A program made the translations under genes and the position numbers. Positions 1 to 10,497 of a stretch of 37,418 nucleotides of DNA are shown here, in pieces (position 1 is the stretch's first letter; each line of letters opens with the position of its first letter). The DNA is from Chara braunii. Taxonomy: Eukaryota > Streptophyta > Charophyceae > Charales > Characeae. The notes under the pieces were generated by a model that was given only the letters and a program-made list of their open reading frames with translations, did not search any database and was not told the origin of the DNA. The stretch covers positions 1,036,660-1,074,077 of the forward strand of contig BFEA01000153.1 in the NCBI GenBank assembly GCA_003427395.1, written 5' to 3'.

Positions 1-92
<92 letters not shown>
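1..92. repeat. (GA)n microsatellite
   Basis: Nearly pure GA dinucleotides run from the window edge to about position 92, with one interruption near the end. The array is cut by the window start, so its full length is unknown. Confidence 0.98.
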
Positions 93-204
93 CGAACTTG
101 AATCTTGAAGTCCTTTTTCGAAAATCGATGACCAATCATACAATATTCAATTCTTTCTTGAGTGCCGGCTCAATTCAGTTTGTGTCACTTTGTAGCACCA
201 ATTG

Positions 205-530
205 GCGAGGAGGGCCAAACGGGCCATCAGAAAGCACCCAGTGCGGAGGGCCAGACGGGCCATCAAATGTATAAAGAGCCCCTTGTGTTGCATTTTCGGA
301 CCATCAAAAAGCACCCAGCACGGAGGGCCAGACGAGCCATCAAATGTATAAAGAGGCCCTTGTGCTGTATTTTAGAGCCATTAAAAAGCACCCAGTGCGG
401 AGGGCCAGACGTGCCATCAAATGTATAAAGAGGCCCTTGTGTTATATTTTCGGGCCATAAAAAAACACCCAGCGCGGAGGGCCAGATGGGCCATGAAATG
501 TATAAAGAGACCGGCGCATTGTATTTTCTT
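205..530. repeat. 77-bp tandem repeat array, about 4 copies
   Basis: The motif CGGAGGGCCAGA starts at 244, 321, 398 and 475, an exact 77-bp period. A shorter partial copy lies on the left (about 205-243) and the last copy fades near 530. Each unit carries an ATGTATAAAGAG block and a CACCCAG block. Because 77 is not a multiple of three, the open frames across it are by-products of the repeat. Confidence 0.93.
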
Positions 531-978
531 CTCTGTGATGCCTCACGACCTTCAAAGTGAAAATGCATAGATAAGTGTAGACGACGGGGAAGGTTCGAGA
601 GAGAGGCAGAAAAACATAGAGATAGTTGGAGTTCGGATGCATCCGAGTATGCGGGCAGAACATCACACCACACAAGACACAAAATGACGAAAGCGAGAAA
701 GTCAATCACGAAACAGGCGCCCGAACAACGGGGACGTTCGTGAGAATTGAAAGCCAATGAGAAAGAACAATATTGTCGACGACAAACACGCCGGGGACAT
801 GACAATTTCACCCAGAGATATCCTGGCAGTGACAGCCAGTTCTGCTCCGAACCAAACCGAGAACACCCATCAGTCTCTCATGGAAAAAATGAAAAGGAAC
901 AAATTTCGTCCGGAGAAGAACGAAATGTTCTTCTAAGTCAACCCTTCTACACTACATGATCAGCAAAACGATAGACCC
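531..978. other. Intergenic, no gene recognised
   Basis: I see no coding signal here. One exact copy of the dispersed palindrome TCGGATGCATCCGA lies at 633-646, outside any coding sequence. Confidence 0.6.
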
Positions 979-1681
979 TTACCTACCAACATCGCAAATC
1001 GCCAAAGCTAGTCTAACTCTGATAGAGGAGATGTGTTTATGGGAGAAACCAAAAGGTGGACGTAAACCTCTTGCCAAACAGGAAGCGAACATCAACATGA
1101 ACACTCCACAACTAGCCCCGTCGTGCTGCTGAGGGACACCTTTCACGATGACCTCTCGAGCGAAGTGGTCGAAAGTGCGCTATCACAGGCGGCACCTGCC
1201 AGTGTGTTAAAAAAATTAACAAATTTATCTAAAAGTGCGGAGTAGAAGTCGTCTTTGGATGACGAACAGGAGAAAGAATCATAGATTTCCAAAACACGTC
1301 TAGAGAAGTCAATGGCCAAAAGGCTCCAGTGTTCGCGGTCCTTGTGCACTGGTGCCAAAACGAGGTCATGAGACAGGAGGTCCACATCTTTAGCCCATCT
1401 GCAAACAGCTGCCGGACCTCGCAAAAGCAGTGTACGGGCGAAGAAAGAGTTAAAGGTGTACATCTTCTTGGTAGCAGCAGTCCGGCCGCAGTCGTCCAGT
1501 AGCATCACCATGTAGAAATTGACGACCTCATCGTTGAGCTCCCCGGATCCATCCGCGAGTGCGACGATGTCCTTGACGAAAACTTGTAAATTGTGCGACG
1601 GCAAACGCGCGACGATGATAGTGAGCGGCAACCGGGAGCAGATAACGTCTTCAAGGGCTGCTCTTCCATCTCGAGGAAACC
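979..1681 (-). pseudogene. C48 (Ulp1/SENP-type) cysteine protease domain, last exon, frameshifted
   Basis: This is the C-terminal exon of the large minus-strand element. After a likely acceptor (TTTGTTAAACAG, ending at 1682) the frame encodes LNDEVVNFYMVMLL, FNSFF, a PVH...HW segment and EIYDSF. These correspond to the substrate-pocket region, catalytic His and catalytic Asp of C48 peptidases, which cleave SUMO-like conjugates. That frame stops at 1143. The rest of the domain, including VPQQ (oxyanion Gln) and GASCGVF (catalytic Cys), is in another frame that is open from about 1180 to a TAA at 979-981. A one-base shift between 1143 and 1180 therefore splits the catalytic residues. The usual C-terminal IRVRLALAIC helix is present, so the domain is otherwise complete. 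It is either a pseudogene or carries an assembly error. C48 domains are common in plant and algal DNA transposons. Confidence 0.85.
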
Positions 1682-1769
1682 CTGTTTAACAAACACCCGC
1701 AGCACACAGCAAGCACAAAGGATGGGGCACTATGAGAAAATGCCGTCCTAGCGGCCATGGTCCGACGAA

Positions 1770-2115
1770 CCTCTACTCTGTGGCCCGAAAAGTTCACGTA
1801 TAACATCACCCCTGCTTCTGGACCTTCCACACACATTTGATTCTAAACTAGCACTATCCTTCTTTATATCCCTGCAAGCCTCGAGAAGGAATTCCTTGCT
1901 TTGTTTTTTGGCAACACCCGCTGCCTCTGCAATGAGTCTAGTGCGAGGGCCCAATACGGGCGCGACAACCCTTCTGGGAGGGCCCCGAGGTTTAGTCTCT
2001 CCAGGAAACGAATCAGTGACATTGCGACGACCAGTGCCTCCCGCAACTAGGACTGACAACCTTGTGAGGGCAAGCGACTCCTGCGACATGTGTGTTTGTC
2101 CACGAGCTCGTCGAC
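1770..2115 (-). pseudogene. Linker exon upstream of the C48 protease exon
   Basis: A strong acceptor (GGCTATTTCTTGTACAG) ends at 2116. Reading from 2115 in the phase required by the exon at 2321 (one base carried over) gives an open, basic, Arg/Ser-rich stretch with a helical segment LIAEAAGVAKKQSKEFLLEA. It stays open to 1748. The end is uncertain: GT donors near 1785 and 1770 would both supply the one base needed by the C48 exon. No domain is recognised. Its support is phase agreement with both neighbours. Confidence 0.5.
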
Positions 2116-2320
2116 CTGTACAAGAAATAGCCACCCAGACAGTTCAGCAGGAGATCAACAACACCACTTCGCAAGAGCAACCAAGCAAACAGCACCTCAC
2201 GAAGCACATCGTCAATTCCAGTTGGCGGCCACGTACACACCTCCCCGAAATCGACGAAGCAAACAACACTTCACGAATGGGCTGACGAGCGGGAAGCAAG
2301 CTGAGGAAGACAGTGCTTAC

Positions 2321-2978
2321 CAGACTTAGCTTCAACGTCACCAGAGCCCACCGATGGCAGTCCCGACATGATTGGCACCCCCGTGCGCGTCGACGCGGCG
2401 ACGACTTGCTCCAAACTCACAGGGACACTTAATAGGTTCGAGATGTCAGCGTCGACGACCGGAGACGGCATGAATTCATCCCCATCCCAATGGCGGAAAT
2501 CCTCCACGTCCGCGACGGGCAATTTTAGTATGTCCGTCTCCGGACAAAGAGCGTCGACGTCCACAACATCGACAGGTTGGTTTTCCTCCGTCGCCACTGT
2601 GTCGCATTGTGTTATGCTCAAGGTCCCATGGATGTCCAACAACACCTCTCCCCCCCTTAACTTCTTGTCCTCGTGCGCTGTGTCTTTATGGTCGTCACTC
2701 AAATAGAGAAATCTATCTCCAACAGCGTCAGAGGACTTCTTCAGAACGTCCTTTCCCATCGCCTCGTCGTGAAGGCCAGAGTACAAGGGGTCGTCGTATG
2801 CCGGCTGAGTTGGTTGCTCCATCCCGACGTCGCCGAGTGTCGGATCAATCCGGTCGTCGGTGGAATCGTCCTTGTCCAAAGTCGTCAGAAGTCGACAACC
2901 GTCAAGTCCTTCGTCCGTGTGTCTCGGATGAATCCGAATTACGGTCGTCTCCAAACCTGCATCAGAGGGACATGCTCA
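2321..2978 (-). pseudogene. Acidic linker exon of the same element
   Basis: An open frame of more than 200 codons, rich in Asp, Val and Ser (for example VDVVDVDALCPETDIL), ends at a consensus donor TCTG|GTAAGC (exon end 2321). It joins in phase to the acceptor at 2116. Its left part overlaps the end of the preceding frame at 2962-2978, so either a frameshift or a short unrecognised intron lies there. One palindrome copy (2924-2937) sits in frame and reads as IRIHP. No catalytic domain is seen; it is probably a disordered linker. Confidence 0.55.
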
Positions 2979-3976
2979 CAGGGCCCTGGTTCGGATTCAT
3001 CCGAGCCACCGCAGTTTCCAACGGCGATGGCGTGTCCGCTTTCACCGGAGAGTCGCTTAAGACTGCTAACTCAGCGAGTACCGTCACCAGGCATTCGGCT
3101 CCGAGTGTGCGGGGCTCGACATTGAAACCGGTCGCTAACTCACCCTCAGTCGGACAGTCTGCCTGCAGCTCCTTGTGGACTTCCATGCACAGCATTACGG
3201 TATCCTGACACCGGTCGTCTGTCATGGCGGACACGTCCTCCTGGTTCGGATGAATCCGAATTTCGCCGCCAGGGTTTTCGGAAACCCGGACCACCCGTTC
3301 GAGTTCCGCAGACCGCTGTGCTCTCTCAAGGGTACTGGCTTCCCGGTTCGAATTAATCCAAACTTTCTTTTGAGTGGAAACCGAACATGGTTGGAGCTCG
3401 TCGCTGCCGGATCCGTGGTATGTTGTCGTCTCGCTTCCCGGAAGGCACGGAGTTCCGGACGACTATGTCGTCTCCGAGCTTCGGATAGATCCGAGACAAT
3501 CGGCCAACCGTTTTTGGAGCTGAGCGAAGCAAGTTCCATTCTTTGCTACAACTGCCCCGCCAACACCATCGGTATAATGTGGTGCACTGGTGGAGCTAAT
3601 CACAGGGTGCTGCTCGCCAGACCGTGTAATCCACCCAGGCGTGAAGTCGTTCCCCGTCACCATGGAGGTGCTGCCTGTCACCGCCAGAACCCCACCGTCC
3701 TCGTCGCGGTCGACATCGGACCCCTGCCCGTCTCCTGTGTGATGCTTTGTCTTCTCTCCGCTGCGAGGCTTTTTCTTCTCCCGGCTGCCCCTTTTCCCCT
3801 CTCCGCCGCCTGCGTGCCCCGGAGACCGCTGTTTCGTTGAACGTTGTTCACTTCCACCTCCGGTACCTCGTTACCCGCCGCCTTCACCATCCCCTTCGCC
3901 GTCCTTTCCGCGAGACTTGCGCTTCACAACTCCTGCCGGCGGGGTGCCCGCAGGCAACTCCCAACTCACTTGCTTA
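2962..3976 (-). pseudogene. Low-complexity linker region with in-frame stops
   Basis: A single minus-strand frame runs through about 330 codons, broken by TAA at 3871-3873 and TAG at 3463-3465 and ending with TGA at 2962. The first part is Gly/Lys/Arg-rich; the second part is Ser/Glu/Val-rich. Three palindrome copies (2991, 3246, 3481) and one degenerate copy (3348) lie in this frame and read as variants of RIHPN or RMNPN. The frame differs by one register from the methyltransferase-like segment on its right. A frameshift or intron near 3976 is needed to join them. Confidence 0.5.
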
Positions 3977-6620
3977 ATAGACGGGCTTGACGGAAGGGCG
4001 TAGAACGCGGAGGACACTTCCAGCCATTTATTTGACTCTAATAAATCGAACAGAGTGTCCCCGTATTCGACAGAGCAGGGTCGTCCTTACTTCGTCGATG
4101 ACCTCACATAATCTCTCCAAAACCGCATCATAGGTGCGAGATTTGAATGTCTCGAGGTCCCAACGATCGTCATATATCCACCCTCCACTTACGTCCCTCA
4201 GAGCCACTGCCCATTCGCCGTCGAGAAGGACTGGCTGGATATAGTCTCGGTGCCACACGATATCATAGGCCCAATCTTCGGCTATAGACAAGGTGTGTTT
4301 GTCGCCCATGTGGAAGGGAGTCACAGGAGCCTTGAAATGCGGATGGTCCGGAGGAACTGGATGGCCAGGTCGAAGACGTTCGGGCTGCGGTGTGAGAGGA
4401 ATAGGCTCCCCCAACGAACTCCTCAGACGGGACAACCCACCCCTCTTGACAGGCGCTGAGGAGGACATGGGCGTGGGGCCGCCCGAGGTGGGTGTAGCGA
4501 GAGGTGTCCCGGGTTTGCATACTGACGACGACTAAGAAACTTGGGCGTTGAAGATGGCCAATTGCCCGTCCAAATCGAAGAGGTCGTCCTCAACGCTCTC
4601 CTCCTGCTCAGTCTCGATATTGAAGTCATCCTCCTCACCGAATGCCAGCTTGTAGTTATTCAAAGTGCAGTCGGCCGGATCGACAACATCCTCATTAAAA
4701 AATACATATTCCAGCCTCTTAATGAAGCTCACAGCGCCGGCCCGACTCGCTCCGTGGTAGCCCTGGAGGACCACAATGACGACTTTCTTCCGCACCACGT
4801 ACTGCGGGTCAAATCTCAACCTTGGTTGTTCGCCGTAAAGGAAGGAGTAGACCTGGCGCCTTTTCTTCGGAGTCAACTTAAAGAACATGTCCTTGTTCGG
4901 GTCATAAACGGGCTCGACCACGACATGGTGGAAAACGCATGGGTAAGCCTTGGACGACACTTCATGGGTGACATACTGCACGATGTATTTAAGCTGCATT
5001 GTGTCCACATCCACAGCCAGCACGTGCCTTCCCTGCTGAAGCAGACTCCACACCACCTGCGCGTGCCGCTTGCCCAAGAACAGCACGGCATCTGCCACAC
5101 CACAGAAGAAAAGAAGCTGATTGCATAACTGATTCGGATTTCGCTCGCCATCCTTTTACAGAGCCCCTCTCTGGGTGAGGTTTCCAATGTCCGCGAAAGT
5201 CAAGGACTTGAAAGACTTCTCCTCCACATCCGTGGGTGTCACTTTCTGTTTCCTCCGGAGAGCGGCGGCGGCGTCTTCAGCAACAACTCCCTCGTACACC
5301 GGGTGCGTCAATAGCCGAGGATCCTCGCCTTTGAAAAGGATGTGCATCACATCCGGCTCCTCCCAGACGCTGTTTCCGAACTGATGTGTCTTCTTCGCTG
5401 TCGTCTTCCGAACCCACTTCCCCGTGTAGCATCGGGTAGCCCCAAGCGAAGACAAAGATGTCATGAAGGAGAGGTTGCACAGGCAGGGAACGAATACCAC
5501 CAATGTCCAGTAGTCCTGACAAACGAAGCCCAGCAACTCACTCTGAGACGCGAATGCCCCAGAGTCCCATTGCGCACGGTCCACAGTTCCGCACAAGTCG
5601 AGCACGCAAGTATGGGAGCGTAGCTGATGCCCTAGTTTTCCCAGCGCCTCCTTATGATCTATGGCACTCAATGGGTCGATGTTAAACTGGGCCAGCGTCG
5701 TCAAGGCGCTTGTCCTCGTCCACATAATGTTGATGCATTCATCAACGCCCCGAGGGCTTTTTTTGCCTTTGGCGCGATCTCCAGTGATCCTTGAAAGGGC
5801 GACACGCTTCCACTTCGCCGGGAAATGCTGGTCGTTGACGAGGGCCGCCGTTCTCTTGATGTTATTGTAGTGTTGACACCCGAGAAACTGAGGGCACTTG
5901 TTGACGTACGTGAAGTCCGTGAAAAATTTCCTGCTCTCGTTCCAAAGCTTGTCGTCGAGACCTTTGTCCTTGAACTCTTCCAACAGTTGCTTCTTGGACC
6001 TGAAGAACGTGGAGTTGGCATTCCACTCCCGCATATCCATTTCCTCATACTCGAACTCCACGTAGTGCGACAGCCTCAGCATAATCCGATCCATTTTTAT
6101 TATGTCGACCATCTCCTTGACACTGAACTTCCCCTACTCGACCAACTTCTTGCTACTCGTTTGAACCCACACGACGTTAAGGTTAAAGACGTCGTTCAAC
6201 AACCTTTTCTTCTCGTGGTCCGCCAAGTCCACCAATTCCTTCCAGCAGTGGACATCCGGCTCAGGAACTTGGATGTAGAAAGTTTTCTCCTCCGCGCCTT
6301 TCTTTGGCTTCCCTTTGCCCTTTTTCAACCGCGGGTCGTCCACCTTCACGTACCAGACGTGTTTCTTCAGCCCCTAGCTGTCAGTCACAGTGGAAAGTCC
6401 AGGCTTGGACACCTCCTCATGGGTGGGCGACTTTTCAGTCCAACGCCGGCCGTCGGAAGCGAGGAGTTTCCCTTTCGACCACTCCTCATAGAACTTCTCT
6501 CCCAAAGCGAAGACGGAGTCATCTGCCATGGCCAGCGGGAGGTAGTATCGAATTTTCTCAGCCCATTCCTTTCTTTGTTTATTGGCCTCTTCAATTATTT
6601 GTAATTGGGCTTTGTGAATA
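3977..6620 (-). pseudogene. Methyltransferase-like ORF of a transposon, broken by five in-frame stops
   Basis: One minus-strand frame is readable over more than 850 codons, interrupted by TAG (6374-6376), TAG (6134-6136), TAA (5156-5158), TAG (4532-4534) and TAA (4028-4030). Both sides of each stop keep the same frame and protein-like composition, so these look like point-mutation stops, not introns. Order: Lys-rich start (KKGKGKPKKG), an aromatic/charged domain, then VLDLCGTVDRAQWDSGAF and WTLVVFVP. After the TAA at 5156 comes GERNPNQLCNQLLFFC, then AVLFLGKRHAQVVWSLLQQG and RHVLAVD. The last three resemble the 'RNP..L...I...GD.VL.LF.G....A..L.GR..+A+E' signature of N4/N6 DNA methyltransferases, but the usual FxGxG is replaced by FLGKRHA and no DPPY is seen. 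The function is inferred. A catalytically dead or divergent SAM-fold domain is equally possible. Confidence 0.6.
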
Positions 6621-6659
6621 TTTTCCTTTAATTTACATAAATTTTACACAGTGAAAGTC

Positions 6660-6930
6660 TTTTTCTTGAAACTTTTGTCTTGGTCCGTCTACATATGGTG
6701 GTAACTTGGCGTCATGAAAGACGAGATATGTCTTGAGGTGTGGGGGTACATTTATTCTGTGCAACGATCCATCAGTATCCCCTATCACCTTGAGAACTTC
6801 CTAAGGTTCGAAGTAGACAGATCGTAGTTTCTATGATACGTTTCCTTCTTAGGAAAGTTCTATGGACTTGACCCAAACAAGATCTCCTTCTTTAAACTTC
6901 GATAGCCGACGAGAGAAGCTGTAGATGCAT
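6660..6930 (-). pseudogene. Ty3/gypsy integrase C-terminal remnant
   Basis: A minus-strand frame reads [18 protein letters not shown], then YFEP*EVLKVIGD, then RINVPPHLKTYLVFHDAKLPPY. This is the usual tail of Ty3/gypsy Pol (GD.VWV, GP[WF].VL..IGD, LP..L+..PVFH.SKL), a chromatin- and DNA-binding region after the integrase core. Three in-frame stops (TAA, TAG, TAG) show it is dead. Only about 90 codons remain, and no LTR or reverse transcriptase is visible. It lies between the N-terminal exon (7.1-7.86 kb) and the methyltransferase-like part, so it probably inserted into the larger element. Confidence 0.7.
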
Positions 6931-7094
6931 TAATAGATAATGGCTTAGGAGGACCTCCTATGCGAGATAGCAATAATAGACCTTTTATCCAGAAAAAAAT
7001 ATTTCATTTTTCTGGCACCTTTGATCTAGTGAGGGCTAACCTACATATGTTTTCTTTTTTTTTAAAGGATATTTTGATATAATATAATTGATAA

Positions 7095-7862
7095 TAACCG
7101 TTCGTCATCGCTGCCTCCACGTGGCATCGACTCTCCAAGCAAACCTTGGCGGCGAGACCCATGCAAGACGGGTTTCGAAGGAGCACGCGGATGGTCGTCC
7201 TCCGAGTCGTCTGACATGCCCACCTCTTGATCAGGAGGCGTAGCTGGCAGGCCACCCTTACCTCTCATCCCCCTTTCAGAGCACTCTCTTCCCGCGAACC
7301 CAACCGGACCACTGATCGATGTCCCAGGTCCGACGTCCACGGCACTGACAAAGGTACCAGATCTCGCCCAGACCTCGAGGAAGTCTGTCATGTGAACGGC
7401 CTCGTCGTGCCCCGGCGCTAGCGGGACAAAGTACGGCAAAGACATCGCACGCCGACCGTACCCGCCGAACATCCTCCCGGCAACCTTGCATCCCTTTGCG
7501 ATGTCGTCGACGGAACCATCACTTCTGTAATGCTTCTTCAACGTAACCTTGAAATTGTATTCGCCAACGTCGACCCATTGGACGATGGACCTTGCGAGAC
7601 GCGTTCTGTCGGCACGAACGGCGACGAACAAGAGCGGCCCGCATGGTGCTTGCAACGGGTCGGAGCCGTCCTGGCTCGCCCAGTCCAAATACCAGACACG
7701 TTCGTTGTAGTCGCACCACAAGTTTTGAGCCCGTCGTTCTTCCTCCCCACCGCCACCTCCCCGACTCGTTTCCCTTGTCGGCGACGACGTCGTCCCTCGA
7801 CGCTCCTCTCCATGCGGGGCTGAACCACCAGGGGAGCGGCTTCGTCCGTGTGTAGCCATTCC
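7095..7862 (-). pseudogene. N-terminal exon of the C48/methyltransferase-like element
   Basis: A good acceptor (CATTTCCTCTGTGTGTTTCAG) ends at 7863. Two bases later an ATG (7859-7857) opens a frame of more than 250 codons without a stop. The first 45 residues are Ser/Arg/Gly/Glu-rich and probably disordered. An ordered part follows: NLWCDYNERVWYLDWAS, PLLFVAVRADRTRLARSIVQWVD, and YNFKVTLKKHYRSDGSVDDI. I do not recognise the fold. A diverged duplicate of the CDYN..V..LDWAS part lies at about 9003-9110, so this exon belongs to a multicopy family. The end is unclear; a GT donor near 7095 is plausible, before AT-rich DNA and the gypsy remnant. Confidence 0.55.
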
Positions 7863-8015
7863 CTGAAACACACAGAGGAAATGAACCCATATGCACTCAG
7901 AACAATCAGCACGTCCCAACATCAACCACGACCCACAGCACGTATTCTGTTATCAGTCACCCGGACCCCAAAACAACGAAGTTCAGTCATAGTTAGACGA
8001 CAGTGGTCACCACAC

Positions 8016-9660
8016 GTGCACGTTTCGGATGAATCCGAGGCATCGTGAACCATCCTCGTCACAATGCCCTTAAGAGAACGAATGGTCGGAAACGAAAACC
8101 ACGGGATAGATCGGATACATCCGAAGCAGGCGCAGTTGAAAAACCGACGTCGCATAGGAACCTGCACCGGGAAAAGCAATACCTCGCAAGAAGGCACTAG
8201 AATGTTGACACAACAGACGAAGACGTGCACCACGTGGTGACACGGTGTCATCCGAAGTCGACAAGCGGATTGTAAAGTTCGCCGGTGTAGTTCGGATGCA
8301 TCCGAGCTCCAAAGTGGTGTGGACCACCCCCTTGCGGCCCTGACAAAACCGAACTCGAGTTTTCTTGTCCTTCTGAGTCGGTAACGGTTGTGACTCGGAT
8401 GCATCCGAATTCGAACAGCGCTGTCCAGAGACGGTCGTCCACAAGAGGGCACCATCTACAGCACGTGTTTTCATCATCGACCTGTGAGCATTGGGTTAAC
8501 CCTATCCTACGGAAGGTTTGGTTCAGTTGAACCTGAACTTCGCAAATGTGGCTCGGATTAATCCGAGACGGGGACCGGCGGATGGACCCCACGGTCTGTT
8601 GACGCCCATCCAGCCATCCAAGCTTCCGTTATTCCCCAGCTTTCCTTGGGTCCACCCGAATTTCGCACGGTGTGTCTTCGTCCTAGAGTGTTTAAGACGG
8701 GTGTGGCTCGAATTTATCCGATTTCGACAAGGGCTGTCCCGATACGTGCGACCACGACAGGCTGCGCCGACACCGTGTGCTTTCGTCGTACAGGTTTCTC
8801 AAACCGTGCGACGTCGTCAATACCCTCTGCGCATGTGGTAAATCCGAACAAGCCATCGGTGTGGTTCGGATTAATCCGACTTCGTCGAGGCGCTTCGGTT
8901 TGTTGTCGCTGCACCACACACTGGACCTCCCCGCGATTGCCGTAGTGTGTCATTATAATCTGTGCGTCATCACGGGGGATGTCGTCGTCCTCGTGAGTTT
9001 TAGTTGGTTGTTGCTCGCCCAATCCAAACAACAGACATGTTTGTTGTAGTCGCAACACAATTTTCGAGCTCGTCTTTCTTCCACCCGAGCGTCACCATCT
9101 CGACTCGTTTTAGTTGCATGAATCCGAGGCATTGTTAACCTTCGTCATCTGACTGCCCTTTGTAGAGCGAATGGTCGAAGACGAAGACAGCGGGGGAGTT
9201 CGAACACATCCGAACTGGGCAGAGTCGAAAGACCGACGTTGTAACTCGGATGCATCCGAATTAGCACAATGCGAGACATAAACGGTTGACCACAAGAGGA
9301 GGCCATCGGCATGGCGTGTCTTCCTCAATGAATTGTGAGCATCGGGTGGACCCTATCCTGTTGGAGGTGTGGTTCGGATGAATCCGAGACAGGGACCGGT
9401 GGATGGACGACACGGTCTGTTGACAGCGTGTGATTTCGTCGTTCACGTTTATCAGAACGTGCGACGTCGTAAATACCGTCTAAGCATGTGACAAATCCAA
9501 ATTTGTCGTCGGTGTGGTTCGGATTAATCCGAACTTCGCCGAGGTGCCTCGGTTAGTGGTCGCCCCGTGAGTTTTAGTGGGTTGTGGCTCGGATGCAACC
9601 GAAATTAACAAGGGTGGCTCGGATACGTTAGTTGTTGCGCCACCACAAGATGGTATGGAC
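8016..9660. repeat. Diverged direct duplications derived from the element's 5' region, rich in the palindrome
   Basis: Several blocks recur in the same order. The region 8025-8130 resembles 9113-9215 (offset about 1088). The region 8392-8600 resembles 9243-9420 (offset 851 narrowing to 821), sharing ACAAGAGG, CCCTATCCT, GAGACxGGGACCGG and CACGGTCTGTTGAC. The region 8785-8900 resembles 9432-9555 (offset about 653). In addition 9003-9110 resembles 7670-7775 within the N-terminal exon, and 9560-9650 looks like a third, weaker copy. The second copy lacks about 230 bp present in the first. Palindromes sit at equivalent positions in the copies. No intact reading frame survives. Confidence 0.75.
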
Positions 9661-10497
9661 AGGGTGGGCTGTCGTCCTCCTGGTTCGTCAGACATGTCGC
9701 CGTGGACAATACCCTATGAGCATCTGATCGCTCCGTGTCCTGTCCTGTGTCCACGTCAAAGGAAGGGTTCCTCGTGGCGTTCGGCTGATACTAGGTTTGA
9801 TAGGGTTTAAAGATTTGAATTCACGTTCGCGTCCTGTGTCTTCGGATTTGTCGTAGCAGTCTTCGGATTACTGATCTGTGATTGCACTAAGGTCGAGCGA
9901 CTGCCTGCGATACACGAAGATTGGAGAAAGGCAGAAAACATGCATAGACACGGAAGGGAGACTAAGATCGATAGAGCATGGGCAGCGAGAGAGTCTGTCT
10001 TTATCTCTCTGTCTCTCCATGTGCAGATCCTGCGGATGGTGTTGTCCATTTTGGAATTCGCAATGTGACCCACTAATAAAACTGCGCAAAAGAAATATAA
10101 GAAAAAATTGTTCGTGTCGGCGAGAGGAAGAGTGACAAGAAATATGAAAAATTTGACGAATGTGGAGGACAATTTACGGATACAGAACCGAACGCCGAGC
10201 GAACTGCACGACGCGACTTACGTGGAAAAACGAATAAACAAACCGAACACAATAAAAATTAATTCTAGGAGAAGAAAGTCCATGTGCAATCCAGAAGACA
10301 CACGATTCGTGAGAAACCATGTTCTTGTGTTCGACAACATACAACTAAAATCCTTATATCGCAGTTCGTGAGAGAGACAACAAATTGACCACAAGCGCGT
10401 AACACTTCAAGAAAACATTTGAAGTGACGACACAATCTCGAAGGGCGTGTCACAACATTCTCGGGCTACATTCGCGGGTCCTGTTTCGTTGGTGACC
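9661..10497. other. No gene recognised
   Basis: Unique-looking sequence that becomes AT-richer after 10.05 kb. Short open frames on both strands have no recognisable motif and biased composition. I see nothing else in it. Confidence 0.5.

Noticed and set aside
6134-6376. Treating TAG|GG at 6134 and 6374 as intron acceptors
   Set aside because: The reading frame is unchanged on both sides with no lost codons and no matching donor at a sensible distance, so point-mutation stops are more likely.
5825-6604. 259-codon plus-strand ORF
   Set aside because: It is the antisense shadow of the methyltransferase-like segment, whose minus-strand frame carries the conserved motifs.
3463-6620. Alternative genetic code with TAA/TAG read as an amino acid
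   Set aside because: The KDZ exons (about 660 codons) and the 35109-36064 gene contain no in-frame TAA or TAG, and the gypsy stops replace different conserved residues (Trp among them). Decay of the left-half genes is simpler.
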